Shown piece after piece: positions 45,193 through 55,749 of a stretch of 64,000 bases of DNA. The stretch lies in contig NZ_LGIA01000151.1 in NCBI RefSeq assembly GCF_001270965.1, forward strand, positions 1 to 64,000. Direction: 5' to 3'. This DNA comes from Sunxiuqinia dokdonensis. GTDB taxonomy: Bacteria; Bacteroidota; Bacteroidia; Bacteroidales; Prolixibacteraceae. The notes under the pieces were generated by a model. It worked only from the letters and a program-made list of their open reading frames with translations. It ran no database searches and was not told the DNA's origin. The translations under genes were made by a program, and so were the position numbers. Within the stretch, counting starts at the first letter, position 1. Every line of letters starts with the position of its first letter.

Positions 45193-46224
45193 GTGCATTT
45201 ATCCTTTCAGTCGTATTTATATCGATTCTCAGAAAATAAAGGAATGGCAAAGGATTCTCAAATAGCAAATCATTTTAGAAGTTTTCTTACAACAAGGCAA
45301 GGACAAAATGTGGAGGCACAAATTGCGGAGGCTGAACAGATTGTTCATTCAATTGATAAAATCGATAGCCGAAAAGCATTTAAACAAGTACAAAGCCAGA
45401 TTCAAAAAACGGAGTACCGTGTTCGGGTATTGAATATATTTACCCGGGTGGCAGCGATTCTTTTTGTTCCATTACTTATAGCTTCTACCTTGTTTTTTTA
45501 TAATCTGAGGGTTCAACCAGATATCGGGCAATTTACCACCCAGGAAATTTCCAATCCTTCAGGAATACGGTCGGAAATTGTATTGCCTGACGGATCTAAA
45601 GTCTGGTTAAATGCTCAAAGTACAATTATTTACGACATGCCATTTGGTTTGAAAGAGAGGGGCGTTAAACTAGTCGGGGAGGCATTTTTTGAAATAAAGA
45701 CAGATCAACAAAAACCGTTCCAGGTGGAATCAGGAAAAGTTAATGTAACTGTTCTGGGCACCCGCTTCAATTATAAAGCATTTCCTGAGGATAAAGATGT
45801 CGAAGTTGTCTTGGCAGAAGGGAAAGTAAGATTGAGTTCGGTTGGATCCAGAACTGGAAAAGAAATAATCCTAAAGCCAGGAGAACGAGCCACGGTCAAT
45901 AAAACCACCCATCAAACCAAGGTCTCCTCTGAAAATGTAGAAAAATACATTGGATGGCATGAGGGTAAAATGATTTTTGATGAATGCCCTTTATCTGAAG
46001 TGGCCCTTCGGCTTGAACGTTGGTTTGGGATTGAAGTAAAACTAGCTGATCCAAAAATCTTAAATTATGAGATATCTACGACTTTTGAAAATGAATCGTT
46101 GCACCAGATTCTGGCATTGCTAGAATTAGCTTCACCTATTAAAGCCGAATTAATTCCGGCTACAATTGATAGAACCACCCAAACTAAAAATAGGGAAAAG
46201 GTAATTATAACCGGTAAAAATTAA
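45193..46224 (+). CDS. FecR-type anti-sigma factor
   Basis: This protein of up to 343 residues has a transmembrane helix near 83-100 (VAAILFVPLLIASTLFFY), a FecR domain (about 120-235, LPDGSKVWLNAQSTIIY...LGTRFNYKAFPEDKD) and a C-terminal DUF4974 (about 260-330). The start is uncertain: GTG 45193 is used here, ATG 45244 would remove 17 residues. The N-terminal cytoplasmic part is short and lacks the usual W-L-rich anti-sigma pattern. It relays the SusC signal to the adjacent sigma factor. Confidence 0.85.
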   Translation: MHLSFQSYLYRFSENKGMAKDSQIANHFRSFLTTRQGQNVEAQIAEAEQIVHSIDKIDSRKAFKQVQSQIQKTEYRVRVLNIFTRVAAILFVPLLIASTLFFYNLRVQPDIGQFTTQEISNPSGIRSEIVLPDGSKVWLNAQSTIIYDMPFGLKERGVKLVGEAFFEIKTDQQKPFQVESGKVNVTVLGTRFNYKAFPEDKDVEVVLAEGKVRLSSVGSRTGKEIILKPGERATVNKTTHQTKVSSENVEKYIGWHEGKMIFDECPLSEVALRLERWFGIEVKLADPKILNYEISTTFENESLHQILALLELASPIKAELIPATIDRTTQTKNREKVIITGKN

Positions 46225-46263
46225 ATTGTATATGCCTATGAGAGATTAAAAATCATTAACAAA

Positions 46264-46291
46264 GAAAGGAAGTGCTCCCACACCTCCTTTC
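46264..46291 (+). promoter_or_regulatory. Hairpin in the second susC leader
   Basis: GAAAGGA (46264-46270) pairs with TCCTTTC (46285-46291), continued by GTG/CAC inside. A C-rich loop is left. It lies 50 bases before susC, as in the leader of the first PUL, and is not followed by a T run. Confidence 0.45.
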
Positions 46292-46342
46292 AAATTGCCC
46301 AAATGAGCAGATTAAATTTTAGTAATTTAAACACCCAAATTT

Positions 46343-49300
46343 ATGAAAAAAAAGATGAATTTGTTATGCCTGGCTTTCGCTGGGTGTAGAAAAATTTTTA
46401 GAACTATGAGAATTTCTCTATTTCTTATTTTAATCAGTACATTGCAAATACTAGCAGGAAACGGCTACTCGCAATCTACACGACTAACCTTGGACATGAA
46501 AAATGTCACAATAAAGGATGTACTTTCTCAGATTGAAGATCAGAGTGACTTCTACTTCCTTTATGACAATAAATTGATCGATGTTCACAAAAAGGTTGAT
46601 ATTTTTGCCCAAAATGAGCAAATTGATGTGATCCTGAGAAGGCTGTTTGGTGAAGCCGAAGTGAATGCAGCTATTCGGGACCGACATATCATTCTTACAC
46701 CTGGAGGAGCTTCTGTCTCTCAACAGATCCTTAAAGTTTCTGTTTCTGGAAAAGTAACTGAAGTTTCTGGTGTCCCACTGCCCGGTGTAACTATTATTAT
46801 TAAAGGAACAACCAAAGGTACAATAACAGACTCTGAAGGAGACTATTCACTTACAGATGTTCCGGGAAACGCTACCTTATTATTCTCTTTTGTAGGGATG
46901 AAGACGCAAGAGATTGATGTTTTGGGCAAGTCAACTATTGACATTACCATGACCGAAGATGCAATAGGCTTAGAAGAAGTTGTAGCTGTTGGTTACGGAA
47001 CTCAAAAACGTGGTAATTTGACAGGGGCTATTTCATCTGTTCGGTCTGAAGAAATCCAAATAGCCACGCATTCAAGTTTAGCCCAAAAATTGCAGGGGAA
47101 AGTAGCTGGGCTGAATATCCGTCAAAACTCTGGACAGCCTGGCCAGTTCGACAATAATATACAGATTAGGGGATTTGGAAGTCCTATGTATGTTATTGAC
47201 GGAATTATTAGGAATGATGCGGGAGCATTTCAGCGATTGAATCCTGAAGATATTGAAAGCGTGAGCGTCCTTAAAGATGCATCTGCTGCTATTTATGGTA
47301 TCGGAGCCGCAAATGGGGTAATTATTGTGACTACCAACCAAGGAAGCAAAGAGAAGACAACATTCAATTATAAAATGGTTACAGGTCTATCAACTGTGAC
47401 TGACCGTGTAAGACAAGCTACTGCCGCTGAATACACGACGATGTTGAACGAATCAGCATTATATTCCAACCCTGGAAGGGTTTCTTCACCAGCTTATACC
47501 AAGGAGGAACTCCAGAAATGGCAGGACGGAACACTTCCCGGATATGCAGGAACTGATTGGTGGAATTTGACGATGAAAGATTATTCCACTCAAACGCAAC
47601 ACAATTTATCGGCCAGCGGAGGTAACGAAAAGGTGACTTATTATATAGGGTTGGAATATGTGAATGATAATGGAATGCTAAAAAGTGGAGATATCGGGTA
47701 TGATCGGGCGAATGTTAGAAGCAATATCACTGCTGATCTTACTAAAAGTCTCAGGGTGAGGGTTAACATTGCGGGTCTGTACGATAAAGCGTACTCTCCA
47801 GGAGAAAGTTTTCCACAGATCAGCCGCAATACTGTTGTAACTCTCCCTACCGAGTATCCTTACGCCAACAATAATCCGCTATATCCTGCCACAACCAATT
47901 TAGGTGTAACGCCGCTGGCTGCCTCTCAAAAAGATTTGACCGGTTTTAACGAAAGTGAAAACAGAAATTTGCAATCAAGCTTTGAACTGAGATATACTGT
48001 GCCGTTTATTAAAAACTTAATATTGACCGGTACTGGATCATATGACCAAGGAAACTATTTGAACAAGAACCTTTACAAAGGCTTTTATACATATACCTAC
48101 AATGCTGAAAATAACACATACAACGGTTTGTTCAGAAGGCCGGATCAAAACTTATATAACCAATCTAGTACAGGCAACAATTATATGTTGCGTGCGAAAA
48201 TTGATTATAATATCATAATTGGAGCAAAACATGATATAGCTGCCATGGTCGTTGCTGAAGAGTTCAAGGGGTGGAGCCGCGGGTTGGAAGGCAGAAGATA
48301 TTATGGAGATTTTTTTACAAATGATCAACTTCGGTTTGCAAGTGATGCCAATCAAACCACCAATGGTTGGGAAGACAGAAATTCAAGAATAAGTTATATT
48401 GGCCGAGTGAATTATACGTTTAGCCAAAAATATCTGCTCGAGTTTGCATTTAATTATAATGGGTCATACCGTTATCACCCTGACAATAGGTTTGGTTTTT
48501 TTCCTGTCGTTTCCGGAGCATGGAGAATGTCCGAAGAAAATTTTATAAAAAACAAAGTGCCTGCAATCACTAATTTAAAACTCCGTGCATCATATGGGGT
48601 ATTGGGAACAGATGCCGGCAACCCATTTCAGTATATACCCGGGTTTACCTTTGGAGGGAGCAGCTTTTGGGAGTTTACTAATGGAACACAGCTAAATGGA
48701 CTTCAATCGCCGGCACTCACCAATAATTTGTTATCATGGATGACAAACGAGACAACCGACATTGGCTTTGATCTTAATTTATGGAATGGAAAGCTTGATA
48801 TAACCGCCGATGTGTACAACAGGGAGCAAAAGGGACTGCTTTCTACGCGGGCAGTGTCATTGCCTAATACTTTTGGAACAACTTTACCACAGGAAAACCT
48901 GAACAAGAGCCGCCAGACGGGTTTTGACCTTGTTATTGGACACAGGAATACCATCAGGGAGTTTACCTATGCGATCAGTGGAAATATGAACTGGGCCAGG
49001 AATATGGTTCGTTATAACGAACGGGCTCCATTTCTAAGCCAGCGTGATCGGTGGTTGAGCGAAGATGCCCCGGACAGATGGACAAATTTCGTGCGTGGGT
49101 ATCAGACAGAAAAACAATTTGAAAGTTTTGAAGAAATAAATAACTCACCTTTACAAGAATTCAGCAGTATCAGAGAGTTGCCTGGTGACTACAAGTTTAA
49201 GGATATCAATAATGACGGTATTATCAATGGAGAAGATGCCTTAATGCCTTATAAGTTTGGCACTACACCACTATTGAACTTTGGGTTTATGATCAACTTG

Positions 49301-49792
49301 GAGTGGAAAGGTTTTGATGCTGCGATGTTATTTCAGGGCGCAGGCGGATATACCGTGAGATATACCGAAACGCTTGCTGAATGGTTTTGGTTTTCAGGCA
49401 GTTTGCCTGCATATTTTATGGATAGATGGCATCAGGCAGATCCCTATGATATCAATAGTGAGTGGATTCGGGGTGAGTGGCCTGCACCGAGGCCCAATGG
49501 AACACAAACCATGCAAAAAGGGGTAGAGAGCGATTTATGGAGGAGAGATGCAACTTATGTAAGGCTAAAAAATTTGGAGTTAGGGTATACATTTAAACCT
49601 TTGTGGCTTAAATCGGCAGGGATACAGCGATTGAGGGTGTATACGAATGGTTTCAATCTTTTTACCTGGACCAAAGATCCATTGGCCAAAATACTGGATC
49701 CTGAAAAGACTGCCGGTCCCGGGACTGCAACCTATGGGCACAACTACCCATTAACCAAAAACTACAACATTGGTCTTAACCTAACTTTTTAG
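46343..49792 (+). CDS. susC: SusC/RagA-type TonB-dependent outer-membrane transporter with STN domain
   Basis: This 1149-residue importer has a long N-terminus with the signal peptide near 20-45 (ISLFLILISTLQILAGNGYSQ), an STN domain (about 50-115), a carboxypeptidase-like sandwich (about 130-205), a TonB plug (about 215-330, PMYVIDGIIRND, DASAAIYGIGAANGVIIV) and a barrel ending IGLNLTF. The plug signature IYGIGAANG differs slightly from the common LYGSRGANG. It imports the oligosaccharides of the second PUL, inferred to be apiose- and galacturonate-containing. Confidence 0.95.
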   Translation: MKKKMNLLCLAFAGCRKIFRTMRISLFLILISTLQILAGNGYSQSTRLTLDMKNVTIKDVLSQIEDQSDFYFLYDNKLIDVHKKVDIFAQNEQIDVILRRLFGEAEVNAAIRDRHIILTPGGASVSQQILKVSVSGKVTEVSGVPLPGVTIIIKGTTKGTITDSEGDYSLTDVPGNATLLFSFVGMKTQEIDVLGKSTIDITMTEDAIGLEEVVAVGYGTQKRGNLTGAISSVRSEEIQIATHSSLAQKLQGKVAGLNIRQNSGQPGQFDNNIQIRGFGSPMYVIDGIIRNDAGAFQRLNPEDIESVSVLKDASAAIYGIGAANGVIIVTTNQGSKEKTTFNYKMVTGLSTVTDRVRQATAAEYTTMLNESALYSNPGRVSSPAYTKEELQKWQDGTLPGYAGTDWWNLTMKDYSTQTQHNLSASGGNEKVTYYIGLEYVNDNGMLKSGDIGYDRANVRSNITADLTKSLRVRVNIAGLYDKAYSPGESFPQISRNTVVTLPTEYPYANNNPLYPATTNLGVTPLAASQKDLTGFNESENRNLQSSFELRYTVPFIKNLILTGTGSYDQGNYLNKNLYKGFYTYTYNAENNTYNGLFRRPDQNLYNQSSTGNNYMLRAKIDYNIIIGAKHDIAAMVVAEEFKGWSRGLEGRRYYGDFFTNDQLRFASDANQTTNGWEDRNSRISYIGRVNYTFSQKYLLEFAFNYNGSYRYHPDNRFGFFPVVSGAWRMSEENFIKNKVPAITNLKLRASYGVLGTDAGNPFQYIPGFTFGGSSFWEFTNGTQLNGLQSPALTNNLLSWMTNETTDIGFDLNLWNGKLDITADVYNREQKGLLSTRAVSLPNTFGTTLPQENLNKSRQTGFDLVIGHRNTIREFTYAISGNMNWARNMVRYNERAPFLSQRDRWLSEDAPDRWTNFVRGYQTEKQFESFEEINNSPLQEFSSIRELPGDYKFKDINNDGIINGEDALMPYKFGTTPLLNFGFMINLEWKGFDAAMLFQGAGGYTVRYTETLAEWFWFSGSLPAYFMDRWHQADPYDINSEWIRGEWPAPRPNGTQTMQKGVESDLWRRDATYVRLKNLELGYTFKPLWLKSAGIQRLRVYTNGFNLFTWTKDPLAKILDPEKTAGPGTATYGHNYPLTKNYNIGLNLTF

Positions 49793-49814
49793 TTACCAAT
49801 ATAAACATAAAACT

Positions 49815-51728
49815 ATGAAGACTTTAAAGAAATATGTCGCAATACTTGTATTGACACTTTTTGCTTCCACTGGCTGTAATGATATTTTAGATCTTCAGCC
49901 GCAGGACAAGCTGCCTATAGAAGATGTATTTAGTGATCCAAATGGGTTGAAATTGTATTTGGCCAATCTGTATTATCAAATGCCGGTCGAAGATTTCCGT
50001 TATGGCGAAGAAGGGTGGCATTCCAACACAAATGGTGGACGCAACAGGGCAATGTATACCGACGAAGCTATACATACCGAGTGGTTAGGCAATTACGGAG
50101 TGGCCAATGGCTATATGGCTCCCCATTATTGGGAACAGGGATACCGTCTTATCCGGGACGTAAATTTACTTTTGGAAGCAGTTCCCACGCTGGATGTTAC
50201 AGACCAGACTAAAACATACATAACCGGTGAGGCTCTTTTTATAAGGGCTTACGCTTATTTTGGATTAGCGATGCGTTACGGGGGGGTACCATTAATTACC
50301 GAATCTCAAAAATATGATCCCAATGATTTAGAATCTTTGAAAGTTCCCCGCAGTACAGAGAAAGCTACCTATGAATTTATCTTGTCAGAATTGGATGCTG
50401 CGGCTACCAATTTACCCGACTCATGGGGAAATGAAGACGGACGAAGGGCTACAAAATGGGTTGCTCAGGCTCTAAAATCAAGGGTTGGCCTTTATGCCGG
50501 ATCACTTGCTAAATACTGGCATTTGGCCCCACTGGAAGGTGAAGCTGTCGATAAAAAGTTAGTGGGGATGGAAGCTTCCGATGCAAACGCATTTTTTGCA
50601 GCTTCCATTGCTGCATCTGAAGCTGTCATGAATTCTGGAAAATTTTCTTTATACGCACCAACTCCTTCAACCCCGGGAGAAGCGACGGAGAACTATATAA
50701 AAATGTTTCAGGATCCGAATGTGGCTCCTATGGAGGCTATTTTTTTAAGAGGATTTAACGTTGTTGGAAGGGGCCATAACTACAACTTCTGGTTCAGTCC
50801 TGCACAGGTAAGGGCTGGGGCCCCATACCCTGGGCGTATGAATCCATTGGTTGAGACGGTTGATCTTTTTGAGGAGTATTCACATCCTGGAGAGAGCGCA
50901 CCAATTATAACGACGACAGATCCTAATGATGTAAATGACTATAACGGTTACAATCCATCAAAAACTTATTTGCATTTTGATGAACCCTTGGATCCGTTCA
51001 AAGACAAGGATGCACGATTGCACGCATATACAGTTCTTCCTGGCAGTATGATGCGAGGAGTTAAGATAGTGATACAGGCCGGCTTAATTATGCCAGATGG
51101 CACTCCGCAAATCAGGACAGGAGTCCCTTCTGAGGGAATTTCGGTGAATGGCGTTACCTATTGGCCTTGGGGAGCACAAAACCCTGATGATTATTCAGGA
51201 TTTAATTCGAACTCTAGTGTAGCAAGCCGAAACACAAAAACCGGGTACTCAATGCGCAAATTTCTTCCTGAAGCCGGAACTGCTCAGTGGAACGCAGGCA
51301 CAAATGACTGGATAGACATGAGATATGCTGAGGTTTTATTAAATTATGCTGAAGCAGTGGTTGAGAGTGGCTTGGGAGATGCAGCAAAAGCCTCCAAAGC
51401 ATTAAATGATATCAGAAGGCGTGCGGCTTTTATGACTCCAATCCCTTTAACCAAGGAAAATGTTTTTCGTGAAAGAAGGGTTGAACTGCTATTTGAAAAC
51501 AAAAGGGATGCGGATATGAAAAGGAGAAGGGAGCATCATCAATACTTTAATAATAGACTGGCCTGGGCTATGTTGCCTGTACTCGATTTAAGTGTTAGTC
51601 CTCCAAAATATATATTTATCCGTGATTTATTTCATGCGACAGTTGACAGGCCATTCCCCATTGATTGGTATTATTATCCGATTGTTAATGTTGCCGGTAA
51701 TGGTCTAGTCCAAAATCCAACAGGATGA
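49815..51728 (+). CDS. susD: SusD/RagB-type surface glycan-binding lipoprotein
   Basis: This 637-residue lipoprotein has lipobox Cys21 (FASTGCNDI). The SusD fold is clear from EALFIRAYAYFGLAMRYGGVPLI and the late MRYAEVLLNYAEAVVESG and RRVELLFENKRDADMKRRR. It is longer than average, with extra loops in the middle (about 290-460) as in SusD proteins for complex pectic glycans. It partners the SusC encoded 22 bases upstream. Confidence 0.94.
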   Translation: MKTLKKYVAILVLTLFASTGCNDILDLQPQDKLPIEDVFSDPNGLKLYLANLYYQMPVEDFRYGEEGWHSNTNGGRNRAMYTDEAIHTEWLGNYGVANGYMAPHYWEQGYRLIRDVNLLLEAVPTLDVTDQTKTYITGEALFIRAYAYFGLAMRYGGVPLITESQKYDPNDLESLKVPRSTEKATYEFILSELDAAATNLPDSWGNEDGRRATKWVAQALKSRVGLYAGSLAKYWHLAPLEGEAVDKKLVGMEASDANAFFAASIAASEAVMNSGKFSLYAPTPSTPGEATENYIKMFQDPNVAPMEAIFLRGFNVVGRGHNYNFWFSPAQVRAGAPYPGRMNPLVETVDLFEEYSHPGESAPIITTTDPNDVNDYNGYNPSKTYLHFDEPLDPFKDKDARLHAYTVLPGSMMRGVKIVIQAGLIMPDGTPQIRTGVPSEGISVNGVTYWPWGAQNPDDYSGFNSNSSVASRNTKTGYSMRKFLPEAGTAQWNAGTNDWIDMRYAEVLLNYAEAVVESGLGDAAKASKALNDIRRRAAFMTPIPLTKENVFRERRVELLFENKRDADMKRRREHHQYFNNRLAWAMLPVLDLSVSPPKYIFIRDLFHATVDRPFPIDWYYYPIVNVAGNGLVQNPTG

Positions 51729-51781
51729 TTAACCCTTCTATTTGAGACAAAAACATTCTGTAAAAATTTAATTCAATTGTT

Positions 51782-52474
51782 ATGAATAATATTAGATATA
51801 TCTTGTTTTTGATGGTATTGATTTTTGTATCATCATGTGAAATTGATAATTATGATGCTCCAAACGGAGAATTATATGGCACCTTTATCGATGTTGAGAC
51901 TAATGAACCAGTTCAGAGTGAGATTGTTCAGGGAACTGTAATCCAGCTAATTGAACTTGGATGGGCGGAAAACCCAACAAACATAACACAGACGTTGTTG
52001 GTTCAAAATGACGGCACCTATAGAAACAGTATGATTTTTGAAGGCGAGTATCGCATCAGTGCTGTTCAGGGAAATTTTCAGCCAGTCGCTCCAATAGAAA
52101 CCTTTGAAATCAAGGGAAGTACAAAACTGGATTTTTCTGTAACACCCTTTTTAAGAATAAAGGATGCGTCTGTTGTCAAGAATGGTAATATGGTGACAGC
52201 TACTTTCAAAATTGAGAAGACTACTGCCGATAATGTTGCCCGAATAGGTCTTTATGCTCATCCGAACGTAGCAGTCGGTGTAAATACAAGCCTGGTAAGA
52301 GCAGAGAGTTCAACAGATCTGAATAGTGATCCTAATATAACATACACTCTCCAGATCAATTTGAATAATCAAAATTTTATTGCTGGAAGATCATACTATT
52401 TCCGTATAGGAGCGCTCAGCAGCGTCGCTGGCGCAAGATTTAATTATGCACCCGCGATAAAAATAACCATTTAG
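51782..52474 (+). CDS. DUF3823-type surface lipoprotein (SusE/SusF position)
   Basis: This 230-residue lipoprotein has Cys20 in a lipobox (VSSCEIDN). Two beta-rich domains follow: an N-terminal carboxypeptidase-like part (about 25-125, NGELYGTFIDVETNEPVQ) and a C-terminal sandwich (about 130-228). Family members occur after susD in pectin and other PULs and probably bind glycan at the cell surface. No enzyme motif is seen. It ends the first half of the operon; a 350-base gap with an inverted repeat follows. Confidence 0.75.
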   Translation: MNNIRYILFLMVLIFVSSCEIDNYDAPNGELYGTFIDVETNEPVQSEIVQGTVIQLIELGWAENPTNITQTLLVQNDGTYRNSMIFEGEYRISAVQGNFQPVAPIETFEIKGSTKLDFSVTPFLRIKDASVVKNGNMVTATFKIEKTTADNVARIGLYAHPNVAVGVNTSLVRAESSTDLNSDPNITYTLQINLNNQNFIAGRSYYFRIGALSSVAGARFNYAPAIKITI

Positions 52475-52482
52475 GTACTTTC

Positions 52483-52586
52483 AACGAGGCTGCTTTCTCA
52501 GATTAAAAAAGTCACGATATGATACATTTCATTTTTGACAAAATGATATCTGGAGTGAAGTATTCAAGCAAGGGGGCAGCCTCGTT
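52483..52586. repeat. 104-bp element with perfect 11-bp inverted ends
   Basis: AACGAGGCTGC (52483-52493) and GCAGCCTCGTT (52576-52586) are perfect inverse repeats. Inside is another hairpin, CATTTT (52530-52535) with AAAATG (52540-52545). It begins 8 bases after the lipoprotein stop. It may be a terminator-like fold, or a small inverted-repeat element. The rest of the 52475-52824 gap has a hairpin at 52775-52793 and no ORF. Confidence 0.4.
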
Positions 52587-52824
52587 AGCCACCAAACCGT
52601 AAAGGTCAATTATTGGGCACGATTGCATACATCATGCTGCTCTTTATCGGACAAGGATAAACTCAGATATTCATCTGGGATAAAGTTTTAATGACTCATT
52701 GTCGGTTTATGCTTGCTGTGATTTTATTTGTGCAAGATATTATCTGACTCTATTTTATATCCAAAGTTTTTGTAGCCCGAAAGAAATCGGGGCGAATTTT
52801 TAATTACTAATCATACAACACCGA

Positions 52825-54249
52825 ATGAAAAGCAATAAAATTCTATTTTTCACACTGATTTCACTCCTTTCAAATGTAGCAGCTTACTCTCAAAAGCTAG
52901 TGGTAAAACCGCAGTCTGCAATTATCGAAACCAGCGAAGGAAAACCATTTTTGTGGATTGGCGATACCGCATGGGACCTATTCAGTGATCTGAACAAGGA
53001 GGAGTCAGTTTTTTATCTGGAGAACCGGAAAGAAAAAGGATTTACAGTCATTCAGGCTACTTTAATCATGGGAGGTTTTAATCAGTCAAATGCTTACGGA
53101 GACGCCGTTTTTCTGGATAAGGATCCGTCAAAACCAAACGAAAAATTCTTTGAATACGTTGATTATATTGTAAATGAGACTGCAAAAAGAGGAATGTTCA
53201 TGGGGCTCCTCCCTACCTGGGCCAATAACGTTGTTGCCAGGGATGACGGAAAAGCCAATTTCAGCACTGAAAGTGCATTTACCTACGGCCGTTTTCTTGG
53301 AAACAGATACAAAAACAAACCTGTGATCTGGATACTGGGGGGCGACCGAAATGTGCATACTGATGATGAATATTTGATTTGGGAAGCAATGGCAAAAGGC
53401 CTTCAGGAAGGAAGCAGTGGAAATAACCTGATCTCCTATCACCCAACCGCTCCCATATCCTCCCATTTCTGGTTTCACAATGAACCCTGGCTTTCGTTTA
53501 ACACCATCCAAAGCGGCCATTTCAAAAAGTTTCAAACCGAAATTTATGAATTTGGGATGGTGTTTCAGCAACTTGATCCCATAAAACCGTGGGTAAACTC
53601 CGAGCCTGCGTATGAAGATATTCCGGTGCTATTCTGGCATTATTTTGATTATGAAAAATTTGGTAAAAAGAAAGAAGATGTCATCGGTGAAGATGGACTG
53701 ATAAAAGACAAAAGTTTCTTTCCGGACGGTTTCTTTGATGATTATGATGTGCGCATGGAAGCTTACTGGACTTTTTTCTCCGGCGGAGTTGGATATACCT
53801 ACGGAAATAATGCTATTTGGCAAATGTATAAACCGGGAACAAGATATCACGTCCCTTGCCTGACATTCTGGGACGGGGCATTGGACCGTCCCGGGGCTGA
53901 TGATATGAAGCATGTCAGTAAACTTTTCACCCGCTACCCAATGGGAAGTTTTCATATCGACCAGTCTGTCATCTACGGCACTAATTTTCTCAACGAAAGC
54001 AATATCAGGGCAGTCGTTGGCAATGACCAATCGTACATCTTGTTGTACTTAAACAAAGGGCAGGAAGTGCGTGTCAATTTGAGCAAATTAATTCGTAATG
54101 GGACAGCTTCCTGGTTTGATCCACGTGAAGGTTCTATAGAAAAAATTGGCACGGTTGAGAACAAGGGCTTTCAACTGTTTGATCCTCCGGGCGAAGCAGG
54201 GGAGCACGGGAACGACTGGGTTTTGATTTTAGAAGCTGCCCAAATGTAA
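52825..54249 (+). CDS. GH140-like apiosidase (DUF4038 domain)
   Basis: This 474-residue enzyme has a signal peptide (about 1-22), a DUF4038/GH140 TIM barrel (about 25-360) and a C-terminal beta domain (about 380-472). Candidate catalytic residues are D174 (ILGGDRN) and E260 (VNSEPAYE), matching the Asp/Glu pair of BT1012, the RG-II apiosidase of Bacteroides thetaiotaomicron. GH140 releases apiosyl side chains from a galacturonan backbone, which fits the GH28-fold genes that follow. Family membership is recognised by motif; activity on apiose is inferred. Confidence 0.8.
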   Translation: MKSNKILFFTLISLLSNVAAYSQKLVVKPQSAIIETSEGKPFLWIGDTAWDLFSDLNKEESVFYLENRKEKGFTVIQATLIMGGFNQSNAYGDAVFLDKDPSKPNEKFFEYVDYIVNETAKRGMFMGLLPTWANNVVARDDGKANFSTESAFTYGRFLGNRYKNKPVIWILGGDRNVHTDDEYLIWEAMAKGLQEGSSGNNLISYHPTAPISSHFWFHNEPWLSFNTIQSGHFKKFQTEIYEFGMVFQQLDPIKPWVNSEPAYEDIPVLFWHYFDYEKFGKKKEDVIGEDGLIKDKSFFPDGFFDDYDVRMEAYWTFFSGGVGYTYGNNAIWQMYKPGTRYHVPCLTFWDGALDRPGADDMKHVSKLFTRYPMGSFHIDQSVIYGTNFLNESNIRAVVGNDQSYILLYLNKGQEVRVNLSKLIRNGTASWFDPREGSIEKIGTVENKGFQLFDPPGEAGEHGNDWVLILEAAQM

Positions 54250-54291
54250 ATCATTTAAAGTTCAGCCCACATAAAAACATATCCATATGCT

Positions 54292-55740
54292 ATGATGAAA
54301 AGACATATTTTTTGGACTATTTTTATATTTTTATCCATATGCTGCGCCGACTTTTGCTTGGCCGGTACTTTTCAACCCGAACAAATAAGCGACACTGCGA
54401 CGGTTTATAACGTCAAAGAGTTTGGTGCTGTTGGAGATGGTGTTACAATTAATACCGAACCTATCAACCGCGCAATTGAAGCTTGTGCTTCCAGCGGAGG
54501 AGGGGTAGTCCTGGTACCCGAGGGAAAATTTGTTACCGGCACCATTTTGCTTCAAAGCAATGTCACGCTGTACCTTGAAAACAAAGCAATCATACTTGGC
54601 ACCAACGATACCAGGCTATACAAAAGTTTTAACATCAGGCGGGAGAACCCTGACCGGCCTATTCATTTGCCTGTCAAAGGTAATTCAGTATGGTCCCGTT
54701 CGTTGATCCTGCTTGACAATGTGCAGCATGTTACCATCACTGGTACCGGGACAATTGACGGAGGCACTGTTATTGACAAGCAGGGTGAAGAAGGATTTCG
54801 GGGACCGCATGGAATTTTGATTGGCGAATCGTCAAATGTGAAAATATCTGATGTGAGGATTTCGAGATCAGGAAATTACAATATTCTTGGAGCTAATGTC
54901 GAAGATGTTGAATTGAGCAACCTGACGATAACAGAAGGATCAGACGGCATTCATATCAGGGGTGGCAAAAATATACAGGTCGAAAATTGTAAAATTTATA
55001 CCAGTGATGATGCTATTGCAGGAGGATATTGGGAAAATACACTAATTTCAGACTGTCTGATCAACAGTTCATGCAATGGTGTGCGGTTAATTTTGCCGGC
55101 AACAGGGCTTGAAATTAAAGATTGCGAAATATCGGGTCCCGGGGTTTTTGGACACAGGCGGGGCTCATTAAACAATCCGCTGGTTACCAATTCGCTGACG
55201 GGGATCATCATGCAACCGGGAGCCTGGGGGATCGGTTCCGGAAACCTGGAGCAGATATTTATTCACGACACTCGGATCAGAGATGTTCAAACGGCTTTGA
55301 CCATCGTGCTAAACGAAGGTAACAATGGAAATGATATCCGGGTGGAAAATGTGACAGCGACCGGGATTTACCGGAATGCCTGTTCGGTAGAGGCCTGGCC
55401 TGAAGGAAGCCGGTTTAAAAATGTCTCGTTCAAAAATGTGTCGATAACCTATCATGTTAATGAAGAAGCTATCTTCAGTACAAGCGGTTTCGAAAGACCC
55501 CGCACTGAATCAAGACCGCTTCCGTTTTGGGGATTTTATATGCGCAACGTTGATAATATTACGTTTGAAAATGTTCGTTTAGATTACACCGGTAATGAGG
55601 TGCGGCCTATGATGGGGTTTGATAGGGTGGATAACATATTTTCAAACGGGCTGTCGTACCGCATTGTGCCAGGGGTGGATGCGATTAAAAATGCAGGAAA
55701 AGCAAAAATCAGGAACATAGCACCAAAACCATTTAAGTAG
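54292..55740 (+). CDS. GH28-family polygalacturonase-like beta-helix protein
   Basis: This 482-residue secreted protein has a signal peptide (about 1-24) and a right-handed parallel beta-helix. The pectin-lyase-fold start (YNVKEFGAVGDGVTINTEPIN) is typical of GH28. The catalytic pattern is relaxed: GSDGIH stands for NTDG, SDDAI for the DD pair, and no GHG or RIK motif is clear. It may be an exo-acting or unusual galacturonidase, or act on a modified backbone. It lies 42 bases after the GH140 gene. Confidence 0.75.
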   Translation: MMKRHIFWTIFIFLSICCADFCLAGTFQPEQISDTATVYNVKEFGAVGDGVTINTEPINRAIEACASSGGGVVLVPEGKFVTGTILLQSNVTLYLENKAIILGTNDTRLYKSFNIRRENPDRPIHLPVKGNSVWSRSLILLDNVQHVTITGTGTIDGGTVIDKQGEEGFRGPHGILIGESSNVKISDVRISRSGNYNILGANVEDVELSNLTITEGSDGIHIRGGKNIQVENCKIYTSDDAIAGGYWENTLISDCLINSSCNGVRLILPATGLEIKDCEISGPGVFGHRRGSLNNPLVTNSLTGIIMQPGAWGIGSGNLEQIFIHDTRIRDVQTALTIVLNEGNNGNDIRVENVTATGIYRNACSVEAWPEGSRFKNVSFKNVSITYHVNEEAIFSTSGFERPRTESRPLPFWGFYMRNVDNITFENVRLDYTGNEVRPMMGFDRVDNIFSNGLSYRIVPGVDAIKNAGKAKIRNIAPKPFK

Positions 55741-55749
55741 CATAAAGCA

